Source of the DNA: an uncultured Clostridia bacterium
GTDB taxonomy: Bacteria; Bacillota; Clostridia; TANB77; CAG-508
Length of the DNA: 31,295 bases
NCBI GenBank assembly: GCA_934167225.1
Contig: CAKPLD010000010.1
Span: 1-31,295, forward strand
Direction: 5' to 3'
In this document: positions 8,248 to 16,345 of the stretch, piece after piece
Layout of the letters: the number at the start of each line of letters is the position of its first letter
How positions within the stretch are numbered: the first letter of the stretch is position 1
Made by a program: the position numbers and the translations under genes
The notes under the pieces: generated by a model
The model's database searches: none
Told to the model about the DNA's origin: nothing
The model's input: the letters and a program-made list of their open reading frames with translations, nothing else

Positions 8248-9945
8248 TTATTTTGATGCAAAATCTGTAAACATATTATTGCTAAATTTTTTCAATGTTT
8301 TCCATATAGAAATAACTGTTGCAACCATTATAATTAACGATATGAATACTGGGTATAATGGAAACTGAGTTGCTAAATATACATTACTTTGTACTAGTAC
8401 ATAATATATAAATCCAATAACAGTTCTCAGAAATACCATGTATAGGTACAGCTTCCACCAACTCGATAAAAATCCTTTGCCTCCACTTACTTGAATAAAT
8501 GCATCTACCACAATTAAAATTGGAGAAATAGCTGTTATAAATGCTATTATACACATTCTACAGAAAAGCACTGCATACATAAAGTATTTAAATGCAATTG
8601 TACAAGCCCAACAAATCATATATAAGTTTGCTTTACCAAATTTTTTCTCGTCTTTTGTGTCATATTGTGTTTGGAATGAGAAAAGTCCCTCTAAACTTGT
8701 TTTAAAATAGTAATCCACTTTTTTAGTTTGTGTGCCACTAGATGTGCTTAAGTTTGAATCTCCTGAACTTCCAGTACTTTCTGCTACTGCTCCTTCTGCT
8801 AAATAACCTGTACCGTTTGGCCATCCCCATCCGCTAAATTCCCAGTTTTGCTTCCATTCCTCTACCGTGTGAATTTTTACTCCATTTAATAAACTTGCTA
8901 TTTTGCCATTTCCTATATATATTCCTATGTGTCCTGCATTATGACCATTAGAACAATTAATACCACTGCGATTCTTTGTAGAATATACAACCGCACCTGG
9001 AACAATACTGTCTGATGTTGTCATACTGTGCTCAAGATTTGTACCAGCTTCTGTTGCACAATTATAACGTGCAAATCCTGTTACACCAGCTTGTTCGTAA
9101 ACCATTCTTACCCATTTCAAACAATTTCCCGCGCTTAGTCCCAATGCATCTTGTGAACTTGCAATTGAAATAATTTTGTTCCTTAATTCTTCCGCACTCT
9201 TGCTAGAATCTAATGCTGATACCGTTGTTCCCTGTGCATTTAAAATTGGAGCATTTACTGCAAATTTTGAATTTTTAACATATACCGTTAACTTTTCATT
9301 TTGCACAATTTTATCTTCCATGGCATTAAAAATATTATCTGCAAAAGAAACAGTTACATTAACAACAAAAGCACAAAGTGCTAACATTGCAAAAGCTTTA
9401 CCCCATTGTTCTGCCAACTTTTTTGTTCTTAATTCATCTTCTGGAGTCCTGTCATTTACCATATTAGAAAGTGGCATTTTATTCATGTTTGGAAATAATT
9501 CATGTGCTACTACTACAACAGCTAAATAAATTAGTACAACAAGCATAAAAGCAAGTGCCAAATTTAATGCTATTTTAAATGTACTCCTCGTTAACGCTCT
9601 TGTTGCATCTTGGGCATGTTGTAAGTTTGTGTCTGTTCCTGATGTTTTAGATGAATCTTCTTGTTTACCTAAAAAATTTATAGTAAAATAATTTGCTGTA
9701 TTATACAATACATTTTCTACTGTTGTTTTTATTCCTCCTGGCAATTTCTCATTAGAGATTAAATCTTTTGCATCTATTAAAACATCATATTGTTCTGGTT
9801 CTCCGTCTTTTTCAACTGTTTTAAATTCGGAATATGCTTTTACATCTTCTATACTATCTGCGTAAACTTCATTATTCCAAATTGGGCATATAATACAGAA
9901 TAAACATGTAAAAATTATAATCATTTTATTTACTATTTTTTTCAA
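8248..9945 (-). CDS. VirB6/TrbL-like membrane protein with inserted NlpC/P60 peptidoglycan hydrolase domain
   Basis: The product has 565 residues. A signal peptide (about 1-29) is followed by two membrane helices (about 125-147 and 184-203). An extracellular insert at about 252-385 has NlpC/P60 features: Cys275 in NCLKWV, His339 in AGHIGIYIG and His359 in KIHTVEEW as the likely third residue. At least four helices follow (about 442-548). The C-terminal helices, with a CRMCIIAFITAISPILIV stretch, align by eye with the R-M-x-x-x-W-x-L-x-x-x-GP region of the four VirB6-like paralogs further upstream. The product could combine a channel component with a local cell-wall opening activity. It starts with TTG at 9945, preceded by AAAGGAGG. 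It overlaps nothing and sits 16 bases after the previous gene. Confidence 0.75.
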   Translation of the reverse strand: MKKIVNKMIIIFTCLFCIICPIWNNEVYADSIEDVKAYSEFKTVEKDGEPEQYDVLIDAKDLISNEKLPGGIKTTVENVLYNTANYFTINFLGKQEDSSKTSGTDTNLQHAQDATRALTRSTFKIALNLALAFMLVVLIYLAVVVVAHELFPNMNKMPLSNMVNDRTPEDELRTKKLAEQWGKAFAMLALCAFVVNVTVSFADNIFNAMEDKIVQNEKLTVYVKNSKFAVNAPILNAQGTTVSALDSSKSAEELRNKIISIASSQDALGLSAGNCLKWVRMVYEQAGVTGFARYNCATEAGTNLEHSMTTSDSIVPGAVVYSTKNRSGINCSNGHNAGHIGIYIGNGKIASLLNGVKIHTVEEWKQNWEFSGWGWPNGTGYLAEGAVAESTGSSGDSNLSTSSGTQTKKVDYYFKTSLEGLFSFQTQYDTKDEKKFGKANLYMICWACTIAFKYFMYAVLFCRMCIIAFITAISPILIVVDAFIQVSGGKGFLSSWWKLYLYMVFLRTVIGFIYYVLVQSNVYLATQFPLYPVFISLIIMVATVISIWKTLKKFSNNMFTDFASK

Positions 9946-9961
9946 TGCTATATGCCTCCTT

Positions 9962-10603
9962 TTACTCTAATCCGGAAATATCTATTGTTCCATTTTCATT
10001 TATTATTATTCTTAATTTTTCTCCTTTTGGAGTATTTAGTTTTACTATCATTCCCAATCTTTTAGTTGCGTCTTGGTATTCATATTTTTGAACCTCGACT
10101 ACTGTTGCATCTATAATTCCATTATCATAAAAATATTTTTTTATGTTTGTATTTAATTCTTCCATATCTTTTATGTATTTAGCTATTTCATCTGTCATTC
10201 CTTGCCATTCAAAAGGAAAGTTATTTAAACTATCTGGGGTATATTGTGCTGAACCTGTTTCATCAGTTTCAAAATCATCATCAATTACAGTATTAGTAGT
10301 TGATTGGTTTAAATTATTGGTTGCTTCTGTTAAATTGCCATTAGTGATTCCTGTATCTTGATTTATAGAATTAGTATTACTACTATTACTTGTATTTGTT
10401 AAACTACTTCCATCTGTATTTCCTATGCTATTTACATTATTAGTTGTTGTATTAATTGTATTTATATCATTATTACTAACATTATTCTCGCCTAAATTTA
10501 TGCTACCTGAGTTATTTAACATATATACTAATAATACTCCTAAAATTAATACAACTACAATTAAGAGTGCAATCATAATTGCTATTATTTTTGTTGGTTT
10601 CAT
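9962..10603 (-). CDS. Membrane-anchored protein with long Asn/Thr/Ser linker
   Basis: The product has 213 residues. One membrane helix (about 5-29) is followed by about 80 residues of low-complexity Asn/Thr/Ser-rich sequence, then a compact C-terminal domain of about 95 residues. That domain has helices and then beta strands, ending in RIIINENGTIDISGLE. It is predicted to stand off from the membrane through the cell wall on the flexible linker. I do not recognise the domain. A GAAAGGAAG ribosome site precedes the ATG. It lies 18 bases after the C39-like gene and 16 bases before the NlpC/VirB6-like gene, so all three are probably co-translated parts of one complex. Confidence 0.7.
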   Translation of the reverse strand: MKPTKIIAIMIALLIVVVLILGVLLVYMLNNSGSINLGENNVSNNDINTINTTTNNVNSIGNTDGSSLTNTSNSSNTNSINQDTGITNGNLTEATNNLNQSTTNTVIDDDFETDETGSAQYTPDSLNNFPFEWQGMTDEIAKYIKDMEELNTNIKKYFYDNGIIDATVVEVQKYEYQDATKRLGMIVKLNTPKGEKLRIIINENGTIDISGLE

Positions 10604-10621
10604 AAATAAACTTCCTTTCTC

Positions 10622-12014
10622 TTATGGATAAAATATCCAATATCCTTTTGCTGCTTGATCTATTTCATTTTTAGTAAACTTTCTTGTATTGTACCCTTTA
10701 TCTATTGCATGACTCTTTAACGGATCTTTTACCGAAATTCCACCATTTTCATCAATTCCAGAAAGAACAATAAAATGTCCGTCCACCTTGGCGAAATACA
10801 AATAAACCATAACTTTGAGATGATATTACATATGCCCCTTGTTGTAGTCCCTCAACTACCTTATCTATATCGTTCGTTATTACTAATTCTCCACCTAAAT
10901 TAAAATGTTTTTTTGCTGCTGGAAAATAACTCCATTGTGTTCCACCTGGTCCATAATATTTGCCATTCATCCCAGCTTCTCCTGGTGTGATAGTTTTTCC
11001 TAGTCTTGTAGAAGCTATCATAGCAAAACATGTAGGTCCACATCCAGATACCTTAATTGTAGATGAACCATAAGGCGTATTTGGATAATCTGTTTGGTAA
11101 TATTGAACAAATCCATCATCACCTACTTGTGCAGTTGATGAGCTACTGCTACTACCGGTTATATCCAAATTCTTAATATCATAAAATACCGAAGGGTTAT
11201 TTTCCCCACGAGTATCGTTTTCAAAACCAACTGCAAAGGCATCTATTACAGATCTTATACCCATCATCATACCGCCTAAAAATGTTCCTGCTTCATCGTC
11301 TTCTGAAATTACAGAATCAGATGAACTTCCATCATCATATGTATAATTTCCATCTAAACCTACGGGGCCATCTGGATGTTCAATCATACTTCCACCATTT
11401 GCAATTTGCTGTACATCTATTAAATTATTTAATAATGGTGCCATTTGTGAATTGTAGTTTGAGCTCCCCTCCACCTTTGCACAAACCTCGACTACAACAC
11501 ATTTTTCATTGTCTTTATGTCCATATGCTACGCTATCATATACATAAGCATCATCTACCCAAATATCTTTAATATCTCCAATTATACATGGGTATGTTTT
11601 ACCATTTTTAAAAGTAATATCTATGTAATCTCCTGTTTGTCCAAAAGTTGGAGCAACAGCTACCAAGTATCTTTTCTGTCCCCCAATATCTATATATGCC
11701 CAATGATCATCACCTGCATTTTGTCCTTGCTCTGTCCATTTGTCATAAACTTTTTTATTTGGATCAACCCAATCATCTCTATTGTACTTTTCATATGTTG
11801 CATATGTTTGTTTAACTTCAGATGGAATTTTTACTGCATCCCCTGCTTCAGCTACCTTTACTGTACATTTTTCTCCTCTTCTGTTATAAGTTGTAATTTC
11901 TTTAAAACCTAGAACTTGTCCTATAAAATTCGCGTTAAAAGAAAGCAAAACAATGCAAAAACAAATTATTATAAATATGCTTTTATATATAAAATTCCCA
12001 ATTTTTTTCTTCAT
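10622..12014 (-). CDS. Secreted C39-like cysteine peptidase, split by a +1 shift at CGGA
   Basis: Frame 1 runs from ATG 12014 (ribosome site AAAGGAGGAAG) to a TGA at 10752. The C-terminal part continues in the +1 frame to 10622. Skipping base 10781 (the C of CGGA) joins them into a 463-residue protein. It has an N-terminal signal or anchor helix (about 11-30). A beta-rich domain (about 105-165, with FGQTGDYIDITFKNGK) may be a double-psi barrel of the 3D type. A C39-like papain-fold domain follows from about 300, with Cys325 in VSGCGPTCF, His413 in GGGHFIVLSG and Asp430 in VKDP. The catalytic His and Asp exist only in the shifted frame; the unshifted product ends GGRTFYCSFWN and should be inactive. 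The likely role is cleavage of peptide bonds in the wall or of a secreted substrate. A genuine indel remains possible. Confidence 0.75.
10778..10781 (-). other. Putative +1 recoding site 1 (GGA CGG A)
   Basis: On the minus strand the zero-frame codons are GGT GGA CGG ACA, and CGG is codon 412 of the C39-like gene. The +1 frame reads GGA CAT TTT from base 10780, giving GGGHFIV. Both frames are open together only between about 10826 and the zero-frame stop at 10752, so the shift must occur in that short interval. Confidence 0.6.
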
Positions 12015-12038
12015 ATTTTGCTTCCTCCTTTACTATAT

Positions 12039-13412
12039 TTATTCATTTTTATTTTTTATACTTATAACAAAATCTGCGTTATCCTCTAATGTTACAGTCA
12101 TTACTAAATTTGCATATGATGGATCTTCACCTGTTGCATCTGTTATTTTTGCTTCATATTGATACACATTATCTGAAATTATTAAATAATTGTCATCTAA
12201 TTTATACTCATTTTCCTTAAATGTAATCTTATTTAAAAACGCCTTAAAACTATCTATGTCTTTATAATAGTTGTTCTTTTGAACAGGATTCAATTTAGAA
12301 TATACAAATTCATAATCTTGGTAATTTAATGCTTCTATTGTTCTATCTATACAATATTCAGCTTGGGCAGATGGTGCAAAAGAATCATATGTATTAAAGT
12401 TTACAATATGGTAATTATCTAAATACATTGTATAATCCATCATGTTTTGAGCATGAAATACAATATTTCTCTTGCTATTGCAAATTGCCCTATATTCAAC
12501 ATAAGCACCATAATTAATTAGTTTATATGTTGATAATGAATCTAAATAGAAATCTGTTTGGTTATTTTTTATATAATTTCTTAATTCTTCTATATTTGAA
12601 TATTTAATTTTCTTATATTCATCATCTAAAGAGTTAAACAGGTGCTCCTCATCTAACATTATATCAAATTTATACCTTTCGAAGAGCCCTTTCATACATG
12701 CTTCGGCATCAACATCTAGGTCGTCTTCGTCATATTTGTTATAGTCGTTTTCAGAAATCTGTTTGCTAGAATTTAGTGGCAATGTGTCTCCTTCTTTAAA
12801 GCTTAAGTAGTTTTTCCTTTTTAAGTATTCATATGGATATACCGAAAAAACTCCTTTGCTTTTATCTCTTACAACCCAAACAATAGCATTTTGAACATCT
12901 TCTTTTGTTTTACCTATTTTGTGTTTTACAACATATGCAATTTTATTTTCGTCTAGTTCTTGATAATATATTTCATCTATTCTAAAAATTGCTCCTTCTA
13001 GATTATTAAATTCTGTATAGTTATCGGCAGTTATTTTACATTCTGCTATTACATCTTTGTCTATTAATGCTGTTGGATCATCTTTTATTTCTGATGAATA
13101 AAACCATTCTATTTTGTCTTCTAGCCAAAAATAATCTTCAGCTTCTATTGTTTTATTTAGCTTTCCAATTTGCGGTTCTTCTGTTCCAGATATTGTATTT
13201 CCAGAAGAATTTGTATTAGTATTATTGCTTGTGTTGTTTATATCATTTTCATTAGCACTATTTGTTGTGTTATTTTCTATTGTATTGCCACTTGGTTCAT
13301 TACTCATCTTGTATGTAAATATTATAACTGCTATTAATAACGCTATTACTATAAGGATAAAACTTAATATGATTATTAAATTTTTAACTTTATCCGAATT
13401 TTTTTTATCCAT
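12039..13412 (-). CDS. Bitopic membrane protein, possible TcpC/VirB8-like scaffold
   Basis: The product has 457 residues. A Lys-rich cytosolic N-terminus is followed by one strong membrane helix (about 10-35), an Asn/Thr/Ser low-complexity linker (about 38-75) and a large extracytoplasmic region. That region seems to contain repeated helix-then-strand units; the last (about 345-455) starts with a helical stretch and ends in strands such as ANLVMTVTLEDNADFVISI. The arrangement resembles the tandem NTF2-like domains of TcpC-type T4SS proteins, but no diagnostic motif is visible. The ribosome site is AAAGGAT before ATG 13412. It lies between the M15 peptidase and the C39-like gene with gaps of 20-24 bases, as expected for one polycistronic unit. 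Confidence 0.65.
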   Translation of the reverse strand: MDKKNSDKVKNLIIILSFILIVIALLIAVIIFTYKMSNEPSGNTIENNTTNSANENDINNTSNNTNTNSSGNTISGTEEPQIGKLNKTIEAEDYFWLEDKIEWFYSSEIKDDPTALIDKDVIAECKITADNYTEFNNLEGAIFRIDEIYYQELDENKIAYVVKHKIGKTKEDVQNAIVWVVRDKSKGVFSVYPYEYLKRKNYLSFKEGDTLPLNSSKQISENDYNKYDEDDLDVDAEACMKGLFERYKFDIMLDEEHLFNSLDDEYKKIKYSNIEELRNYIKNNQTDFYLDSLSTYKLINYGAYVEYRAICNSKRNIVFHAQNMMDYTMYLDNYHIVNFNTYDSFAPSAQAEYCIDRTIEALNYQDYEFVYSKLNPVQKNNYYKDIDSFKAFLNKITFKENEYKLDDNYLIISDNVYQYEAKITDATGEDPSYANLVMTVTLEDNADFVISIKNKNE

Positions 13413-13432
13413 ATAAAATTATCCTTTCGTTT

Positions 13433-14236
13433 TTAGTTTCCATATTTTTTTATTAATTCACTTCTAGACCAATCGCCTATAAAACTAAAATGCATTCCAT
13501 CTCTTGGGTGTCTCCAATCTCCACCCCAACATAAAGTATATTTATGTGCTATTTGAACAATTGCAGAATTTTGGTAAATAACCTGATATTTACTATGACT
13601 TTGTTTTAAAGCTTTCCACTTGGTTTCTGTATATGGCGTATCTTCATAACGGTTTCCTACTGTGTCCCAATTTATATCTACAGCTGCGCCATATGGGTGC
13701 CCCGATTGCATTCCCGTAGATCCACCTCTAGTACCATAACCACCTGTTGTGCTTCTATCTATAACAAAATCTGGTGCCTGATTATACACATCTGTAAAAA
13801 ATGCTAGCCATACACCTGAAAGAAGTTTATTTACTCTTATTGTCATATGATCTTGTTTAGTGCCCATTCCAGATCCGTTTGACCATACTCTTATAGGAAT
13901 AGTAATATCAACTAATTGTTCAGCAACTCCTGCATTAATTGCTGACTCGTTTGAAGGATGTTTATCCGCAGGTCTTTGTGATATTACTCCTCCTGTTAAT
14001 CCTTTCCACACTTGTTCGTCTGTCATTGCCATAACATTTTTTATTTCTTCATCGTTTACTGTTCCACTTATAGAACTATTTGCGTCATTATTTCCTCCAA
14101 TATTTACTAAGTTTTGTGTTACTATTATTAATAATACCCCTACAAGAATTGCTAATATTATTTTTGCTATTGTTTTTAATACAACAAATATCATATAATA
14201 TTTGGCTAACTTTTTTATTACTGATTTATCTCCCAT
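13433..14236 (-). CDS. Membrane-anchored M15-family peptidase (D,D- or L,D-type wall hydrolase)
   Basis: The product has 267 residues. An N-terminal helix (about 20-42) anchors it, and a spacer leads to an M15 metallopeptidase domain in the C-terminal half. The zinc-site pattern is complete: SGHPYGAAVD at 178-187 (His180, Asp187) and WGGDWRHPRDGMHF at 237-250 (Asp246, His249). The GGDW...MHF form resembles the CwlK/phage endolysin branch (M15C), which usually cuts peptidoglycan stem peptides. It starts at ATG 14236 after AAAGGAGGC. In the secretion locus it is the second of three different wall-type hydrolases and probably clears peptidoglycan for the trans-envelope channel. The exact bond cut cannot be read from the sequence. 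Confidence 0.85.
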   Translation of the reverse strand: MGDKSVIKKLAKYYMIFVVLKTIAKIILAILVGVLLIIVTQNLVNIGGNNDANSSISGTVNDEEIKNVMAMTDEQVWKGLTGGVISQRPADKHPSNESAINAGVAEQLVDITIPIRVWSNGSGMGTKQDHMTIRVNKLLSGVWLAFFTDVYNQAPDFVIDRSTTGGYGTRGGSTGMQSGHPYGAAVDINWDTVGNRYEDTPYTETKWKALKQSHSKYQVIYQNSAIVQIAHKYTLCWGGDWRHPRDGMHFSFIGDWSRSELIKKYGN

Positions 14237-14260
14237 ATTGTTGCCTCCTTTATTTTATTG

Positions 14261-16325
14261 CTATTTCCTTGTATTGGCGTTAGCTTTGTTGTTTGGATTT
14301 TTTTGATTTTGTACTGCCTTATAAAGCAATGGGTTTACTGTCATTGTGGTATTATCATTTTTACTATTAGTTGGAACATTATTTGTTTGAAGTGTTTGTT
14401 TCGGAGGTATTTTAGGTGTTTGTCTATCTGCACTATTATTGTTTGAATTGCTAGAAGAAGATTGTGGTAACCCTAGTTGTGCTGTATCTCCTCTAGTTAT
14501 TTTACCTGTAAATTTTCCTCTTTTTAATACTTTATCAGCTGAAGTTTGTATATCTTTTCTCATTTCTAGCTCTTCAACTTTTTTTGCCAATTCTGAATGT
14601 GATAACTTAGCATCTTCTGGGTGTGCTTGCAGATATAATTTATTTTTCTCCATTTGGTCTTTCATTAAATTTTTTGCAACCATTTGTTGTTCTTTCATTT
14701 CATTTTTCTTCATTTGTTCTTTGTATGCCTTAGCTCCTTCTTCTCCTAATATGCTTTCTGCATTGTTAGGATCATCAGCAATAAGTTTTAGTGCCATTTC
14801 TGTAGCAGATTCCATGTTTTCTTCTTCTTTTTTCTTAGTAAGTTCTGTTTTTAATTTTTCATATTCTTCTTCAACCTGCTCAGGTGTTAAATCTTTTCTA
14901 GCTTCAACATTTTTTCTAGCTTCTTCTTCAATAGCTTTTACCTGCTCAGGTGTTAACTTTTTCTCTTCTGAGAAATTATTTTCAATAAAAGTTTTTAAAT
15001 TTGTACCTGCTGGACCACTTGTTTCCTTTGCTATTCTACGTAATGCTTCCATATTTTCTGCATATCTATTAAATGAATCCGCAGTTGCTTGTAAAGCTCT
15101 GTTTTTTGTAAAATTGTCTCTTTTCTTTTTTTCCTTTTGTGCTGCTTCTGCAATTTTCATAACAGTTTGTTTGTCTATATTATTTGGCATCATTTGAATT
15201 ATATTGCGATATAAATCTACTGTGTTATATGCTCCGCTTGCGCTTTCTAAAGCTCTTCCATCTTCTGTACGAACTCTTGTTAACGAATATAACATCTTGC
15301 TTTGTTCAGGAAGTAAAGCTTTATTTGCTGGATCACTTGCAAAGTGAACATATTGAGATATAGCTGCCATTGCATTTTGGTTTATTGAATAACTTCTCAT
15401 AGTATTATTATTGTCAAGAGATTTATGTAATGCAATATCATTAAGTTGTGACATAAATTGAGGTGCTACCAATGTAACTGTCATTGGCCCGCTTATTATT
15501 CTTCTATCATCTCTACTTAACATTTCTGGTTGTGGCAATCCAGGGTTTACAACGCCATATGCCAATCTCTTTATCTTCCTACTTGTTGCTTTTGTTGCAG
15601 TATATACTAATCCAGGTATTAATGATAATAGAGATGGTTTTTTTAACCCCATTACATGATTTGTAATGTTTCCTAATTGTCTAATTTTACCAGGTGCACC
15701 ACCTAAAAAATAATTGCTAGATGAGTCTAAATTCATTCTCTTTGGAGCAGAACCCAAATATGTGTCTCTTCCGCCTTTACGTACAAGATTTTTTGCTTTT
15801 ACTCCTCCAATTGCAGATTGCCCAGAAGATAATAATGCATTGTTTGCAGATAATCTCCTTGTTACATGAACCCCTGACATTTCGTTTACTGGTCCTTTTA
15901 CTTTTTTTCTTCCTTTTTCAATATGTACACCAGATATATTTGTAGGTTGGAACTCATTAGTTAACATAGAAATTTTTGACGAAACCACACTATTGTTGAT
16001 ATCACCATTATTTGTATTAAATCCTACACCTATACCTGCCCCTCCGAAAAAAGGTATTCTAGGTACTAATCCATTTCTTGTTCTATTTCCTGGTGCAGGA
16101 TTATTAGTTCCGCGGATTTTGTAAAAATCCTGGTGCCATTTTATGTATTACAGCATTTTCCGTTGAATTATTATTTGTTGTATTATTCCCAGATGTTAAA
16201 CTTTGATAACTATTGCTTGATTTGTTTAAAAGGCTCATTGCTATTCCTTTCATCTCCTGTACAATAAAGAAAAGCGACCCAAAAACAGCAAATGCTGATA
16301 AAACTAAAGTCAACAATAAATTCAT
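14261..16325 (-). CDS. TM-anchored coiled-coil protein, split by a +1 shift at CGGA
   Basis: The N-terminal frame begins at ATG 16325 with a strong AAGGAGGAA ribosome site. It encodes a membrane helix (about 2-22) and an Asn/Thr linker, then stops at 16104, two codons after a CGG. The long downstream frame is open through to 14261. It has no ATG before 15967 and no ribosome site at GTG 15988, so it is unlikely to start independently. Skipping base 16112 joins them into a 687-residue protein, with a natural PGFLQNPGTNNPAPGNR junction. The body has Gly-rich segments, then a long charged helical region with two LTPEQV repeats followed by Glu/Lys-rich coiled coil, and an Asn/Gln/Pro-rich tail. 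I do not recognise a family. It sits between the VirB6-like paralogs and the M15 peptidase and may be a structural or scaffold part. Confidence 0.7.
16109..16112 (-). other. Putative +1 recoding site 2 (CCG CGG A)
   Basis: The zero frame reads AAT CCG CGG AAC TAA, and CGG is codon 72. The +1 frame reads GGA ACT AAT from 16111 and stays open to 14261. The shared open interval is about 60 bases, bounded upstream by a TAA in the +1 frame within the GTAATAC sequence. Confidence 0.6.
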
Positions 16326-16345
16326 TTAAAATTCCTCCTTATCAT

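Noticed and set aside
10791..10800. Alternative slip at TTT CGC in the C39-like gene (UUU to UUC)
   Set aside because: It would give FAKVDGH rather than the family-typical GGH, and does not explain the other two sites. The CGG ten bases downstream fits all three.
14439..15197. 252-codon open frame on the plus strand
   Set aside because: It is the mirror of the Glu/Lys-rich coiled-coil gene on the minus strand; the Ser/Phe-rich translation and absence of a ribosome site are typical of antisense shadows.
16121..16130. Homopolymer sequencing error (T5 or A4 run) as the cause of the shift at site 2
   Set aside because: Possible in isolation, but sites 1 and 3 have no long homopolymer at the junction and all three coincide with CGG-A. 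Raw reads would still settle it.
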